DNA from: CAMCTV01 sp964420985
Lineage (GTDB): Bacteria; Bacteroidota; Bacteroidia; Flavobacteriales_D; Sanyastnellaceae
Assembly (NCBI GenBank): GCA_964420985.1
Contig: CAYQUT010000010.1
Location: forward strand, 1-64,000
Reading direction: 5' to 3'
Length of the DNA stretch: 64,000 nucleotides
The notes under the pieces were generated by a model that saw only the letters and a program-made list of their open reading frames with translations, ran no database searches and was not told where the DNA came from. Below are positions 1 to 8,734 of the stretch, one piece after another. Each line of letters begins with the position of its first letter. Position 1 is the first letter of the stretch. The translations under genes were made by a program, and so were the position numbers.

Positions 1-64
1 ATCGGTGGATCAGTAAATCAGTAAATCGGTGGATCAGTAAATCAGTGGATCAGTTAATCAGAAA
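1..64. repeat. Tandem octamer repeat ATCRGTRR
   Basis: Eight consecutive 8-base units, each beginning ATC and mostly fitting ATCRGTRR (ATCGGTGG, ATCAGTAA, ATCAGTGG, with decay to ATCAGTTA and ATCAGAAA at the right end). The array is cut by the window start, so its full length is unknown. It lies just beyond the 3' end of the minus-strand SDR gene and is non-coding as far as visible. An 8-base period would break any reading frame. A short in-phase echo occurs at 28307-28329. Confidence 0.85.
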
Positions 65-101
65 CAGAGCGAGTAGCGATGCTTCACTACAGAATGAGTG
101 T

Positions 102-887
102 TTATAACGACAACGTTCTTCCCCCATCAATGGGAAGGTTGATGCCGTTGATGTAGGCTGCAGCTGGGGTGGAGAGGAAGGCAATGCCTGCTGCAATTTC
201 TTCAGGCAAGGCCAAACGACCCAAGGGGACTTCTCTTTTCATCTCCTCCGTAACATCATCCACGCTGTGACCCGTCTTGTTGGCTTTGTTGGTGATGATT
301 TGGCTCAAACGACCTGTGGCAGTGGCTCCAGGCAATACATTGTTGACAGTGATGCCAAAGGGGCCCAATTCTGAGGACAAGGTCTTGGCCCAGTTGGCAA
401 CGGCCCCACGTATGGTGTTGCTCACGCCCAAGTTGGGCAATGGCTGTTTGACTGAGGTAGAGATCACGTTGATGATGCGACCGTATCCGCTTTCTTTCAT
501 CTTGGGCAACAAGGCCTGCGTGATGATCTGAAAATTAATAAGGTGAAGGTTGAAAGCCAATCGAAATTCATCGATTCCTGCTTCATGGGCTTTTCCGGGG
601 TTGGGTCCTCCGGTATTGTTGACCAAAATATGAATGGTATTGTCCTTGGCAAATGCTTCAATGGCAGTTTGTACTTCTGAATTGTGGGCAAAGTTGGCCA
701 CCAAGATTTGGTGGTGCTGATCGGCAGTGCAAGGCAATTGCCCTAGAACATTGTTCAAACGCTCGGCATCACGGGCCATCAAAGTAACGTTGGCTCCCAA
801 TGATGCCAACTCTATGGCCGCCGCGGCGCCAATGCCTTGTGAGCCTCCGCAGACCAAGGCGTTCTTTCCTGAAAGAGATAAATTCAT
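102..887 (-). CDS. Atypical SDR family oxidoreductase
   Basis: A 261-residue Rossmann-fold short-chain dehydrogenase/reductase, probably NAD(P)-dependent and cytoplasmic. The cofactor loop GGSQGIG is at about residues 14-20, NNTGG replaces the usual NNAG near residue 91, and the C-terminal glycine-rich INLPIDGG segment is normal. The usual YxxxK catalytic pair is absent: the aligned segment reads VSNTIRG, as I recall for an SDR subgroup with LSNxxR. The substrate cannot be told. The start is supported by a TACATTTG box four bases upstream. It is divergent from an alpha-oxoamine synthase, so a role in sphingoid-base reduction is conceivable but unproven. Confidence 0.85.
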   Translation of the reverse strand: MNLSLSGKNALVCGGSQGIGAAAAIELASLGANVTLMARDAERLNNVLGQLPCTADQHHQILVANFAHNSEVQTAIEAFAKDNTIHILVNNTGGPNPGKAHEAGIDEFRLAFNLHLINFQIITQALLPKMKESGYGRIINVISTSVKQPLPNLGVSNTIRGAVANWAKTLSSELGPFGITVNNVLPGATATGRLSQIITNKANKTGHSVDDVTEEMKREVPLGRLALPEEIAAGIAFLSTPAAAYINGINLPIDGGRTLSL

Positions 888-891
888 GGTG

Positions 892-899
892 CAAATGTA
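892..899 (-). promoter_or_regulatory. Promoter -7 box of the SDR gene
   Basis: TACATTTG on the minus strand matches the Bacteroidota -7 consensus TAnnTTTG exactly and ends four bases before the ATG. No clear -33 TTTG is seen at the right distance. The spacing implies a leaderless or nearly leaderless mRNA. Confidence 0.6.
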
Positions 900-992
900 A
901 CTTTCGTTCGCAAAGCGTTGTTAACAAATAGGAAAAGTCAGGCTAATTTTTAAAGATTCAATTTTATCTTCGCAAAACTAAATTTTATTGTC

Positions 993-2237
993 GTGGATAT
1001 TTTTGAAAGAATCAAACACAATCGCGGACCCATTGGTCAGCATTCTAAAGAATCTCATGGATATTTCTCTTTTCCTAAGTTGGAAGGGGAATTGGGTGCG
1101 CACATGACCTTCCGTAACAAGCCAGTATTGGTTTGGAGTTTGAACAATTATTTGGGTTTGGCCAATGATCCTACCATTCGTCAAGTGGATGCTGAGGCCG
1201 CAGCAACTTGGGGTATGGCTTATCCCATGGGTGCTCGCATGATGAGTGGTCAAACCAAATACCATGAGCAATTAGAGCAAGAATTGGCTTCTTTCATGCA
1301 AAAAGACGATGCGTTCCTTTTGAACTACGGTTACCAAGGTTGTATGTCAGCTATTGAGGCTTTGGTGAGCAGAAACGATGTGGTGGTTTATGATAGTGAG
1401 TGCCATGCTTGTATGATCGATGGGGTGCGTTTGCACCAAGGAAAACGTTTTGTATTCCAACACAACGACATGGAGAGCTTGGAGAAGATGTTGAAAATGG
1501 CCAAGAAATTAACCGACAAGACCGGCGGTGGCATCATGGTGATGACCGAAGGGGTTTTTGGTATGGCAGGTGACCAAGGGATGTTGAAAGAAATTGTTGC
1601 TTTCAAGAAAGAATACGGTTTCCGTTTATTTGTGGATGATGCCCATGGATTTGGGTCCATCGGAAACATGGGCCGCGGTACCGGAGATGCGCAAGGCGTT
1701 CAATCAGAGATTGATGTTTATTTTGGAACCTTTGCAAAGGCCATGGCCACTGTTGGTGCGTTTGTAGCAAGTGACCAACATGTGATTGAGTTCTTACGTT
1801 ACAACATGCGTTCGCAAACATTTGCAAAAGCATTGCCCATGCCCATCGTAATTGGCGCATTAAAGCGTTTGGAAATGATCAGAACAAAACCTGAATTGCA
1901 AGAGAACCTATGGAATATTGCTCGTGCTTTGCAGAGCGGTTTGAAAGAGGCGGGATTTGATATTGGAAAGACCAACTCTGTTGTTACCCCTGTGTTTTTG
2001 AAAGGAAGTTTGGGAGAGGCTACCAATGTTACGTTGGCACTTCGTGAGCAACACGGCATCTTCTGTTCCATCGTGGTGTATCCAGTTGTTCCCAAGGATG
2101 TCATCATGTTGCGTTTGATTCCTACAACGGTTCATACTTTAGAGGACGTACGTTACACCATTGAGTGCTTCACCAAGGTGAGAGCACAATTGGAAGCTGG
2201 AGAGTTTGCTGGTGAGCGCATTGCCAGTTGGGCTTAA
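993..2237 (+). CDS. Alpha-oxoamine synthase, probable serine palmitoyltransferase
   Basis: A 414-residue PLP enzyme of fold type I in the AONS/KBL/SPT family, which condenses an amino acid with an acyl-CoA. Recognisable parts are the substrate-binding segment WSLNNYLG, the PLP aspartate motif VDDAHGFGSIG near residue 215, and the Schiff-base lysine in GTFAKAMATVG near residue 250. Bacteroidota typically use such enzymes to make 3-ketosphinganine, hence the SPT call; 8-amino-7-oxononanoate synthase is the main alternative, but no bio genes are nearby. The start is GTG, because the next in-frame methionine is near residue 38, inside the conserved domain. A TATCTTCG box lies at 965-972. Confidence 0.78.
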   Translation: MDIFERIKHNRGPIGQHSKESHGYFSFPKLEGELGAHMTFRNKPVLVWSLNNYLGLANDPTIRQVDAEAAATWGMAYPMGARMMSGQTKYHEQLEQELASFMQKDDAFLLNYGYQGCMSAIEALVSRNDVVVYDSECHACMIDGVRLHQGKRFVFQHNDMESLEKMLKMAKKLTDKTGGGIMVMTEGVFGMAGDQGMLKEIVAFKKEYGFRLFVDDAHGFGSIGNMGRGTGDAQGVQSEIDVYFGTFAKAMATVGAFVASDQHVIEFLRYNMRSQTFAKALPMPIVIGALKRLEMIRTKPELQENLWNIARALQSGLKEAGFDIGKTNSVVTPVFLKGSLGEATNVTLALREQHGIFCSIVVYPVVPKDVIMLRLIPTTVHTLEDVRYTIECFTKVRAQLEAGEFAGERIASWA

Positions 2238-2256
2238 TGCTAAGGATGAAAATGTT

Positions 2257-2285
2257 AAAGGGGTTCATGTGAACCCCTTTTTTTT
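2257..2285 (+). terminator. Intrinsic terminator after the oxoamine synthase
   Basis: A perfect 11-bp stem (AAAGGGGTTCA with its complement) and a two-base TG centre is followed by a run of T, 20 bases after the stop codon. Confidence 0.9.
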
Positions 2286-2312
2286 GTACTCTTGTTTCTA
2301 TAAAGTAATAAT

Positions 2313-3113
2313 ATGAAATCAAATTGGATATTGGGATTGACCCTATTAAGTTCAAGTTTATTTGTCTGTGGCGTTTTGAGTGAAGATGGCAAAGCCGGAA
2401 AGACAGGGGCTCCAGGGGAGGGTACATGTGTGCAATGCCATCAGGGAACTCCATTGAATACCGGAGGAGGTTTTGTCTTTGTTGAATCTTCTAATATGAT
2501 TTTTGGCCAACATGCTTTGGGTGAAACGTATGATATGTCCGTGACAGTAGGGCAAACAGGAACAGATTTGTTTGGTTTTAGTGTGGTAGCCTTAGATGCC
2601 AACGGTAATTCAGTGGGTACGTTCACAGCAGGGACGGATAATCATACGGAGAATTTTACTGTGAATGGTTCTTCACGCCAATATGTGACCCACAATACTA
2701 ACGGTGGTTCCTCTTCAGACGAGCATACTTTTAATTTCACCTGGACTGCTCCCTCAGAGGACTTTGGTACCGTTACATTTTATGCAACGGGATTGGCGGC
2801 GAATGGAAATGGCATGAATAGCGGTGATAAAGTATATAGTGCTACAATGGAGTCTCCGGTTTTGCCATCCACAGGTGTGATGGGCATAAAACAAGAATTA
2901 TCCATAGGCTGGGATCCCCTTCAAGAGGCTGTTGTGGTGAACAACAACAATAAACCTTATACCATGGAAGTTTTTGATGTTCAGGGTAAGACAGTTTTGA
3001 AAAAAGCAAAAGGAGTGGAGTCAATTGTGCCATTGCGCCATTTGACCTCAGGATATTACATTGTGCGTGTCACGACTGATGGCAAAAAGACTGACCGTAA
3101 AATTTTTATTTGA
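2313..3113 (+). CDS. Secreted choice-of-anchor V-type protein with T9SS sorting domain
   Basis: A 266-residue protein. It has an N-terminal signal peptide (hydrophobic residues about 5-20) and then a glycine-rich stretch containing CVQCH, a CxxCH heme-c-type motif, near residue 37. A beta-sandwich Reeler-like domain (about 50-185) of the kind I recall as choice-of-anchor V follows. The last 75 residues look like a type A T9SS sorting domain, ending in basic KTDRKIFI. It is probably exported and attached to the surface; function unknown. It has its own transcription unit, bounded by terminators on both sides. Confidence 0.75.
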   Translation: MKSNWILGLTLLSSSLFVCGVLSEDGKAGKTGAPGEGTCVQCHQGTPLNTGGGFVFVESSNMIFGQHALGETYDMSVTVGQTGTDLFGFSVVALDANGNSVGTFTAGTDNHTENFTVNGSSRQYVTHNTNGGSSSDEHTFNFTWTAPSEDFGTVTFYATGLAANGNGMNSGDKVYSATMESPVLPSTGVMGIKQELSIGWDPLQEAVVVNNNNKPYTMEVFDVQGKTVLKKAKGVESIVPLRHLTSGYYIVRVTTDGKKTDRKIFI

Positions 3114-3132
3114 TACTTGAATGAATCCAACA

Positions 3133-3164
3133 AAAGGCGCAAGATATTTGCGCCTTTCGTTTTT
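3133..3164 (+). terminator. Intrinsic terminator
   Basis: A 10-bp stem, AAAGGCGCAA and its complement, with a 5-base loop, followed by CGTTTTT. It sits between the secreted-protein gene and truA and ends two bases before the truA start codon. Confidence 0.85.
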
Positions 3165-3166
3165 AT

Positions 3167-3949
3167 ATGGAAGAAGAACTATGGCCCCGTTATTTTATTA
3201 GCCTGTCTTATGATGGTTCACACTTCCATGGCTGGCAAAGACAACCCAATGCTATCTCTGTTCAAGAAATCTTAGAGGCCGCGTTGAGTAAAATTCTTAG
3301 ACAAGAAAAAGTCATCACAACAGGTTGCGGAAGAACAGATACTGGCGTGCATGCTACAGCTTTTTATGCGCATTTCAACGCCATGACACCCATTGAGGAT
3401 GCAGCTACTGTTGTATTTCGAGTCAATCAAGTTTTACCCAAGTCCATCGCCGTGCATGAGATTTTTCAAGTTGGAGACAAATGTCATTCGCGGTTTGATG
3501 CCACTGAAAGGGGATATCACTACTTTTTGCATTTTAAGAAGGATCCGTTTTTACATCAGCGTTCCATGTTTTATCCTTACCACTTGGACATGGAAAAAAT
3601 GAATGAAGCTGCAGCGCTGTTAATCCGCAAAGGCGACTTTTCTAGCTTTTGCAAAACCGGTGGTGGACAGAAGACCAATATCTGCGATGTGCGAAAAGCT
3701 GAATGGTCTGTGAACGAAAACGGACAATGGGTGTTTCACATTGTGGCGGACCGTTTTTTGAGAAACATGGTAAGGGCTGTTGTGGGGACGTTGATTGAGG
3801 TAGGAAGAGGTAAGTTGGATGTACAACAAATGCAAGAGATTATTAATAAAAAAGAAAGAGGCGCTGCAGGTGACAGTGTTTACGCCTGCGGTTTGTACTT
3901 GACACAGGTGAGTTATCCATACATCAAAGAAGGAAAATATGTCCAATAA
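3167..3949 (+). CDS. truA: tRNA pseudouridine synthase A
   Basis: A 260-residue enzyme that converts uridines 38-40 of the tRNA anticodon arm to pseudouridine. The catalytic aspartate lies in CGRTDTGVHA near residue 57; the N-terminal ISLSYDGSHFHGWQRQ strand and the C-terminal FLRNMVRAVVGTLIEVG are hallmarks of TruA. Length is normal for the family. Its end overlaps the next gene by 11 bases, so it heads a truA-ABC transporter-thioesterase operon. The start codon lies directly after a terminator hairpin. Confidence 0.95.
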   Translation: MEEELWPRYFISLSYDGSHFHGWQRQPNAISVQEILEAALSKILRQEKVITTGCGRTDTGVHATAFYAHFNAMTPIEDAATVVFRVNQVLPKSIAVHEIFQVGDKCHSRFDATERGYHYFLHFKKDPFLHQRSMFYPYHLDMEKMNEAAALLIRKGDFSSFCKTGGGQKTNICDVRKAEWSVNENGQWVFHIVADRFLRNMVRAVVGTLIEVGRGKLDVQQMQEIINKKERGAAGDSVYACGLYLTQVSYPYIKEGKYVQ

Positions 3950-5693
3950 CGCAGGGAAGGCTTTTGATAAAAAAATATTTTGGCGTTTGTACCAACGGAG
4001 CTCTCCGTATCGCTTTCAGTTTTATTTCACCTTTTTTTGGGTGTTGGTTTTGGCGGGAATGTCTGTTATTCGACCTGCTCAGATGCGAGACTTGATTGAT
4101 GTCGATTTGGCTTCGGGCGATTCCAGTGCAGTACTTTGGGGATCCATTTCATTTGTCGCGGTGTTGATTTTGGAGAGTTTGATTCAGTACTACCAGACCT
4201 ATCAAGCCAACAAGATGGCGCAAAGTATCACCTTGGATTTGCGATCGGAATTGTTCAAACACAGTTTGGGTTTTAGATTGTCATTCTTTGATAAGACCCC
4301 TGTGGGTCAGATGGTCACCCGTCACATCAGTGATGTCGATGGCATCGCTGAAGTTTTTAGTGTTGGCCTTTTGGATATATTCCGCGATGTGCTCAAGTTG
4401 GTGGTCATCATAGGCGCCATGTTGTGGGTGGATTGGAAGATGACCTTGGTGGTGATTTTACCTATCCCCATCTTGCTCTATGCAACGAGGATATTTCAGG
4501 AGTCGGTTAAAAAGTCGTTCAATGACGTGCGCAATGAAGTGGCCCGCATCAATGTTTTCATTCAAGAACATGTAACAGGGATGAACATTGTACAGATGTT
4601 TGGTCAGGAGAAAAGAGAAGAGCAGAAATTTGATCAGATCAATAAAACCCACCGTGATGCCCACATACGCGGTGTATGGGCGTATTCTGTGTTTTTTCCG
4701 GTAGTTGAAATTTTGTCAGCACTATCGGTTAGCTTGATGTTAGGATGGGCTTTGCGAGGAACCTTTGATGCCACTTCTTCCCCTGGGGTACTATTACAAT
4801 TTTCTACATTTATCACGATGATGTATCGCCCCATAAGACAAATGGCCGATAACTTTAATGTCTTGCAAATGGGAATGATCAATGCGGATAGGGTATTTCA
4901 AATGTTGGATCGAGATGAATCACAGGTTGAATTAAAAGACAAATCCATTCAATTGAAAGGGGATGTTGAATTCAATGCAGTAGATTTTGCCTACAATGAG
5001 GATCAAGACGTTATTCGACAATTTAATCTCAAGGTCTCAGCTGGTCAAATGGTCGCTTTGGTAGGACATACAGGCAGTGGTAAGTCAACCATTGTGCAAT
5101 TGCTGAATCGTTTGTATGAAAGAAAGAGTGGAAGTATTCTTTTGGATGGGAAAAATATCGATGATTATTCATTGGACTTTTTGAGACAGAAAATTGCAGT
5201 TGTACCTCAGGATGTTTTTCTTTTCAGCGATAGTATTTTTAATAATCTAACGCTCGGTGATGAGCAAGTTACAAGGGAACAAGTTATTGCCGCATGCGAA
5301 AAAGTGGGCATTCATGATTTTATTATGCAATTGCCGGGTGGATACGATTTCGATGTGCGTGAGAGAGGCTTGGTGCTGAGTGCAGGTCAGAGACAGTTGT
5401 TGGCATTTGTCAGGGCTTATTTGACCAATCCCTCGATATTGATTTTGGATGAGGCCACCAGCAGTGTGGACAGTGAGTCTGAACGATTGATACAGCGCGC
5501 CACAGAGTTGATTACTCAAGGTCGAACTTCCTTCGTTGTGGCGCACCGTTTGTCCACCATTCAAAGGGCAGATAACATTGTCGTGTTGGAGAAGGGGAGC
5601 ATTTTGGAAATGGGTCGTCACGATGAATTGATGGCCATCAATGGACAATATCGAAAAATGTATAACTTGCAGTTTGATGAATCCATCCTCTAA
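3939..5693 (+). CDS. MsbA-like ABC exporter, fused permease and ATPase
   Basis: A 584-residue half-transporter: about six transmembrane helices in residues 20-310, then a nucleotide-binding domain. Walker A is GHTGSGKST near 375, followed by the Q-loop VPQDVFLF, signature LSAGQRQ, Walker B ILILDEATSSVD and the H-loop VVAHRLST. It probably works as a homodimer or heterodimer exporting a lipid or hydrophobic compound through the inner membrane. Lipid A flipping is possible, but this family is broad and the substrate is not shown by context. It overlaps truA by 11 bases and the downstream thioesterase by 17. Confidence 0.9.
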   Translation: MSNNAGKAFDKKIFWRLYQRSSPYRFQFYFTFFWVLVLAGMSVIRPAQMRDLIDVDLASGDSSAVLWGSISFVAVLILESLIQYYQTYQANKMAQSITLDLRSELFKHSLGFRLSFFDKTPVGQMVTRHISDVDGIAEVFSVGLLDIFRDVLKLVVIIGAMLWVDWKMTLVVILPIPILLYATRIFQESVKKSFNDVRNEVARINVFIQEHVTGMNIVQMFGQEKREEQKFDQINKTHRDAHIRGVWAYSVFFPVVEILSALSVSLMLGWALRGTFDATSSPGVLLQFSTFITMMYRPIRQMADNFNVLQMGMINADRVFQMLDRDESQVELKDKSIQLKGDVEFNAVDFAYNEDQDVIRQFNLKVSAGQMVALVGHTGSGKSTIVQLLNRLYERKSGSILLDGKNIDDYSLDFLRQKIAVVPQDVFLFSDSIFNNLTLGDEQVTREQVIAACEKVGIHDFIMQLPGGYDFDVRERGLVLSAGQRQLLAFVRAYLTNPSILILDEATSSVDSESERLIQRATELITQGRTSFVVAHRLSTIQRADNIVVLEKGSILEMGRHDELMAINGQYRKMYNLQFDESIL

Positions 5694-6105
5694 ATCATTG
5701 GCATCAAAGATTGTTGACTTAATGTACAACAATGATCCATTTTCTCAACTGCTAGGAATTGAGCGTATAGAAGATGGACCTGGAGTATCTGTTTTGCGAA
5801 TGGTGGTCACCAAAAGTATGATGAATGGATTTTCAATTGCCCACGGTGGAATAACCTATTCTCTCGCGGATAGCGCCTTAGCCTTTGCCTCCAATGGCCA
5901 CGGGATTCAATCTGTAAGCATCGAGACCAGCATCAGCCATGTAAAAAAGGTAATGGAAGGTGATATTTTGACCACTGAGGTTATCGAGAAAAATTTGACT
6001 TCCAAAACAGGCTTATATGAGGTGATTGTGCGAAATCAAAACAATGAGCCGGTAGCCTTTTTTAAGGGAACTGTTTTTAGGACAGGAAAAAACTGGGAAG
6101 TTTAA
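5677..6105 (+). CDS. PaaI family hotdog thioesterase
   Basis: A 142-residue single hotdog-fold protein. The PaaI signature is present as AHGGITYSLADSALAFASN, where HGG and the aspartate region form the acyl-CoA thioesterase site. The ATG at 5677 begins MNPSSKSLA and overlaps the ABC gene by 17 bases; a later ATG at 5722 (MYNNDPFSQLLG) is also possible and would leave the core intact. Other phenylacetate genes are absent nearby, so the substrate is open. The stop codon lies one base from the stop of the convergent dtd gene. Confidence 0.85.
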   Translation: MNPSSKSLASKIVDLMYNNDPFSQLLGIERIEDGPGVSVLRMVVTKSMMNGFSIAHGGITYSLADSALAFASNGHGIQSVSIETSISHVKKVMEGDILTTEVIEKNLTSKTGLYEVIVRNQNNEPVAFFKGTVFRTGKNWEV

Positions 6106-6106
6106 A

Positions 6107-6556
6107 TTAACGCTGTTTAGAATCAATGATGATGGTTACCGGTCCATCATTAATCAAGGCCACTTTCATATCTGCACCAAATTCTCCTGTCTCCACTTTT
6201 CCATTGAAGTTTTCTTTGAATGTTGCAATGAAGGATTGATAGAGCGGAATCGCTATATCCGGAGGGGCGCTATCCATGAAACTGGGTCTATTGCCTTTTT
6301 TGGTATCTGCAAATAAGGTGAATTGACTGACGATGATTACCTCGCCTCCGCTGTCCTGCACGTTCAGATTCATCTTTCCGTTTTCATCGGAAAAAATACG
6401 CAGGCCAATGATTTTTTTTATCAAGTATTGAATGTCTTCATCGTTGTCTTCTTTGCCAATTCCGAGCAGAATGACCATTCCTTTTTCAATACTGGCTACA
6501 AGAGAATGATCGATGGTGACCGATGCATGTAAACTCCTTTGAACAACAACTCTCAT
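6107..6556 (-). CDS. dtd: D-aminoacyl-tRNA deacylase
   Basis: A 149-residue enzyme that hydrolyses D-amino acids wrongly attached to tRNA. Both family signatures are present: SQFTLFAD near residues 77-84 with the active-site threonine, and the cis-proline motif NDGPVT near 136-141. Length is normal for DTD. It is a lone minus-strand gene between two plus-strand units and converges with the thioesterase gene with one base between stops. Confidence 0.95.
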   Translation of the reverse strand: MRVVVQRSLHASVTIDHSLVASIEKGMVILLGIGKEDNDEDIQYLIKKIIGLRIFSDENGKMNLNVQDSGGEVIIVSQFTLFADTKKGNRPSFMDSAPPDIAIPLYQSFIATFKENFNGKVETGEFGADMKVALINDGPVTIIIDSKQR

Positions 6557-6625
6557 ACTTTTGGGATTAACCGCTGAAGGTTAAGAATTTCAGGTGTTAG
6601 GGGACAAATATAAACGGGGATGTTC

Positions 6626-6633
6626 TAACTTCG
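6626..6633 (+). promoter_or_regulatory. Promoter -7 box of recG
   Basis: TAACTTCG, one mismatch from TAnnTTTG, ends four bases before the GTG start of recG. This supports the GTG start and suggests a leaderless transcript. No convincing -33 element is seen. Confidence 0.45.
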
Positions 6634-6637
6634 TTAT

Positions 6638-8734
6638 GTGCTACACCAAGAGATAACCTATTTGAAAGGAGTGGGTCCTGCAAGGGCCAAGGTACTCAAT
6701 GAGGAGTTGGGGGTGTACACTTGGCGGGACTTATTGTTCCACTATCCTTTTCGTTATGTAGACAAGTCGCAAATTACTGCTGTATCGCAAATCAAAAATG
6801 AGCATGAGCCCACCCAATTGTTGTTGGAATGTGTCTCGTGGCAGGAGATTGGAATAGGAAGGGCAAAGCGACTTTCTGCTCGTTTTAGAGATGCCTCAGG
6901 TGATATTGAATTGGTGTGGTTCAAAGGTGCCCAATACATTGTCAAGAGTTTACAAATGGGTCAGCACTATTTGGTGTATGGAAAACCAACTTTGTTTTCC
7001 GGAAAATACAACATTGCGCATCCAGAGTTGGAATGGGTTGAGCGATCCCGTATGATGTCCGGTAGCAGCATGAAACCTGTTTATCGTTCTACTGAGAAGG
7101 CATCCAAAAAGGGTTTGAATAGCAATGGCATCGCTCAATTGACCAGACAGATGATTGCAGAGTTGCCATTGAATGTTATACCGGAAAATCTTCCACTGTC
7201 CATATTATCAAAATACAAATTGATGGACCGAGAAAAGGCCATCAGGGAATTACATTTCCCAACAGATGCCAAGACTCTGGATTTGGCCAGAAGAAGATTG
7301 AAGTTTGAAGAGTTGTTCTATCTGCAGATCAAAGTAGCTGCGCAGAAGTTGTCCTTGACCAAAGATGAGCGGGGAGTGGTGTTTGAAAAGGTTGGGCATT
7401 ACTTTCATACGTTTTACGATGAGCATCTTCCATTTGAATTAACTGGAGCGCAGAAGCGCGTTTTGAAAGAGATTCGACAAGACGTTGGTAAGGGTTTTCA
7501 CATGAATCGTTTGATTCAGGGCGACGTGGGAAGCGGAAAGACCATTGTCGCTATTCTCAGTATGTTGTTGGCAGTGGACAATGGCTTTCAATCTTGTCTC
7601 ATGGCGCCCACAGAGATCTTGACCTTGCAGCATTACAAGGCAATGTGTGAGTTGTTGGAGCCTTTGGGATTAAAGGTTGAATTACTGACAGGATCAACGC
7701 GTGCCGCTGAGCGACGGAGAATACATGCGGGATTATTGGATGGTTCCATTTCTTTGCTGGTAGGTACGCATGCACTCATTGAGCCTATTGTACAATTTAA
7801 CAACCTGGGTTTGGTCATCATTGATGAACAACACCGTTTTGGTGTGGCGCAGCGGGCGCGACTTTGGGAAAAGGCAAAGATCCCACCGCATATTTTGGTC
7901 ATGACGGCTACACCGATTCCCAGAACATTGGCCATGACCGTCTATGGCGATTTGGATGTGAGTGTGATAGATGAGTTGCCTCCGGGCAGAAAGCCCATTC
8001 AAACCGTTTGGAGAACCGATGCACGGCGTTTGGAAATTGATGGTTTTTTGGAGAAGGAGATCAAGAAGGGAAGACAGGTGTATATTGTTTATCCATTAAT
8101 AGACGAGAGCGAAGCCTTGGATTTTAAAAATCTGATGGAAGGATATGAGAGTGTGGTGCGGAGATTTCCTCGACCGCAATACCAGATCAGTATTGTGCAT
8201 GGCAGAGCCAAAGCAGAGGATCGGGATTTTGAAATGAATCTTTTTCTCAAAGGCAATACGCATATCATGGTGGCCACTACCGTGATTGAAGTAGGTGTCA
8301 ACGTTCCCAACGCTTCGGTCATGGTGATTGAAAGTGCGGAAAGATTTGGCCTGTCACAGCTGCATCAGTTGAGAGGTCGGGTGGGCCGAGGTGCGGACCA
8401 GAGTTATTGTATTTTGGTAACAGGAGATAAGTTGTCTCAAGAGTCAAAATTGCGAATGGAAACCATGTGCAGAACCAACGACGGTTTTGAAATAGCAGAG
8501 GTGGATTTGGAATTGCGTGGTCCTGGAGATATTGCAGGAACCCAGCAAAGCGGGGTCTTACAATTGAAGATAGCCGACATCACCAAAGATCAATCTATTT
8601 TATTGGCTGCACGGGAGTCGGCCATGGAGTTGGTAGAGAAAGATCCCAACTTTATCCAATCTGAAAATATTTGTATTAAAAAACAATTAGATGAGAACAA
8701 TGATTTGCAATCCAATTGGTCTAAGATATCGTAG
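6638..8734 (+). CDS. recG: ATP-dependent DNA helicase RecG
   Basis: A 698-residue SF2 helicase that remodels stalled replication forks and Holliday junctions. The N-terminal wedge/OB region runs to about residue 230. Helicase motifs follow: GDVGSGKT (Walker A, near 293), DEQH (Walker B), MTATPIPRTLA (motif III), TTVIEVGVNVPNA (motif V) and QLRGRVGRG (motif VI). Length fits RecG. The start is GTG; an ATG two bases earlier is out of frame. The 3' end overlaps the next gene by 44 bases. Confidence 0.96.
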   Translation: MLHQEITYLKGVGPARAKVLNEELGVYTWRDLLFHYPFRYVDKSQITAVSQIKNEHEPTQLLLECVSWQEIGIGRAKRLSARFRDASGDIELVWFKGAQYIVKSLQMGQHYLVYGKPTLFSGKYNIAHPELEWVERSRMMSGSSMKPVYRSTEKASKKGLNSNGIAQLTRQMIAELPLNVIPENLPLSILSKYKLMDREKAIRELHFPTDAKTLDLARRRLKFEELFYLQIKVAAQKLSLTKDERGVVFEKVGHYFHTFYDEHLPFELTGAQKRVLKEIRQDVGKGFHMNRLIQGDVGSGKTIVAILSMLLAVDNGFQSCLMAPTEILTLQHYKAMCELLEPLGLKVELLTGSTRAAERRRIHAGLLDGSISLLVGTHALIEPIVQFNNLGLVIIDEQHRFGVAQRARLWEKAKIPPHILVMTATPIPRTLAMTVYGDLDVSVIDELPPGRKPIQTVWRTDARRLEIDGFLEKEIKKGRQVYIVYPLIDESEALDFKNLMEGYESVVRRFPRPQYQISIVHGRAKAEDRDFEMNLFLKGNTHIMVATTVIEVGVNVPNASVMVIESAERFGLSQLHQLRGRVGRGADQSYCILVTGDKLSQESKLRMETMCRTNDGFEIAEVDLELRGPGDIAGTQQSGVLQLKIADITKDQSILLAARESAMELVEKDPNFIQSENICIKKQLDENNDLQSNWSKIS

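Noticed and set aside
1..64. CRISPR array
   Set aside because: Units are 8 bases without spacers; no cas genes in the window.
5247..5732. 161-residue minus-strand open frame
   Set aside because: Antisense to the ABC transporter ATPase domain, whose motifs are all intact on the plus strand.
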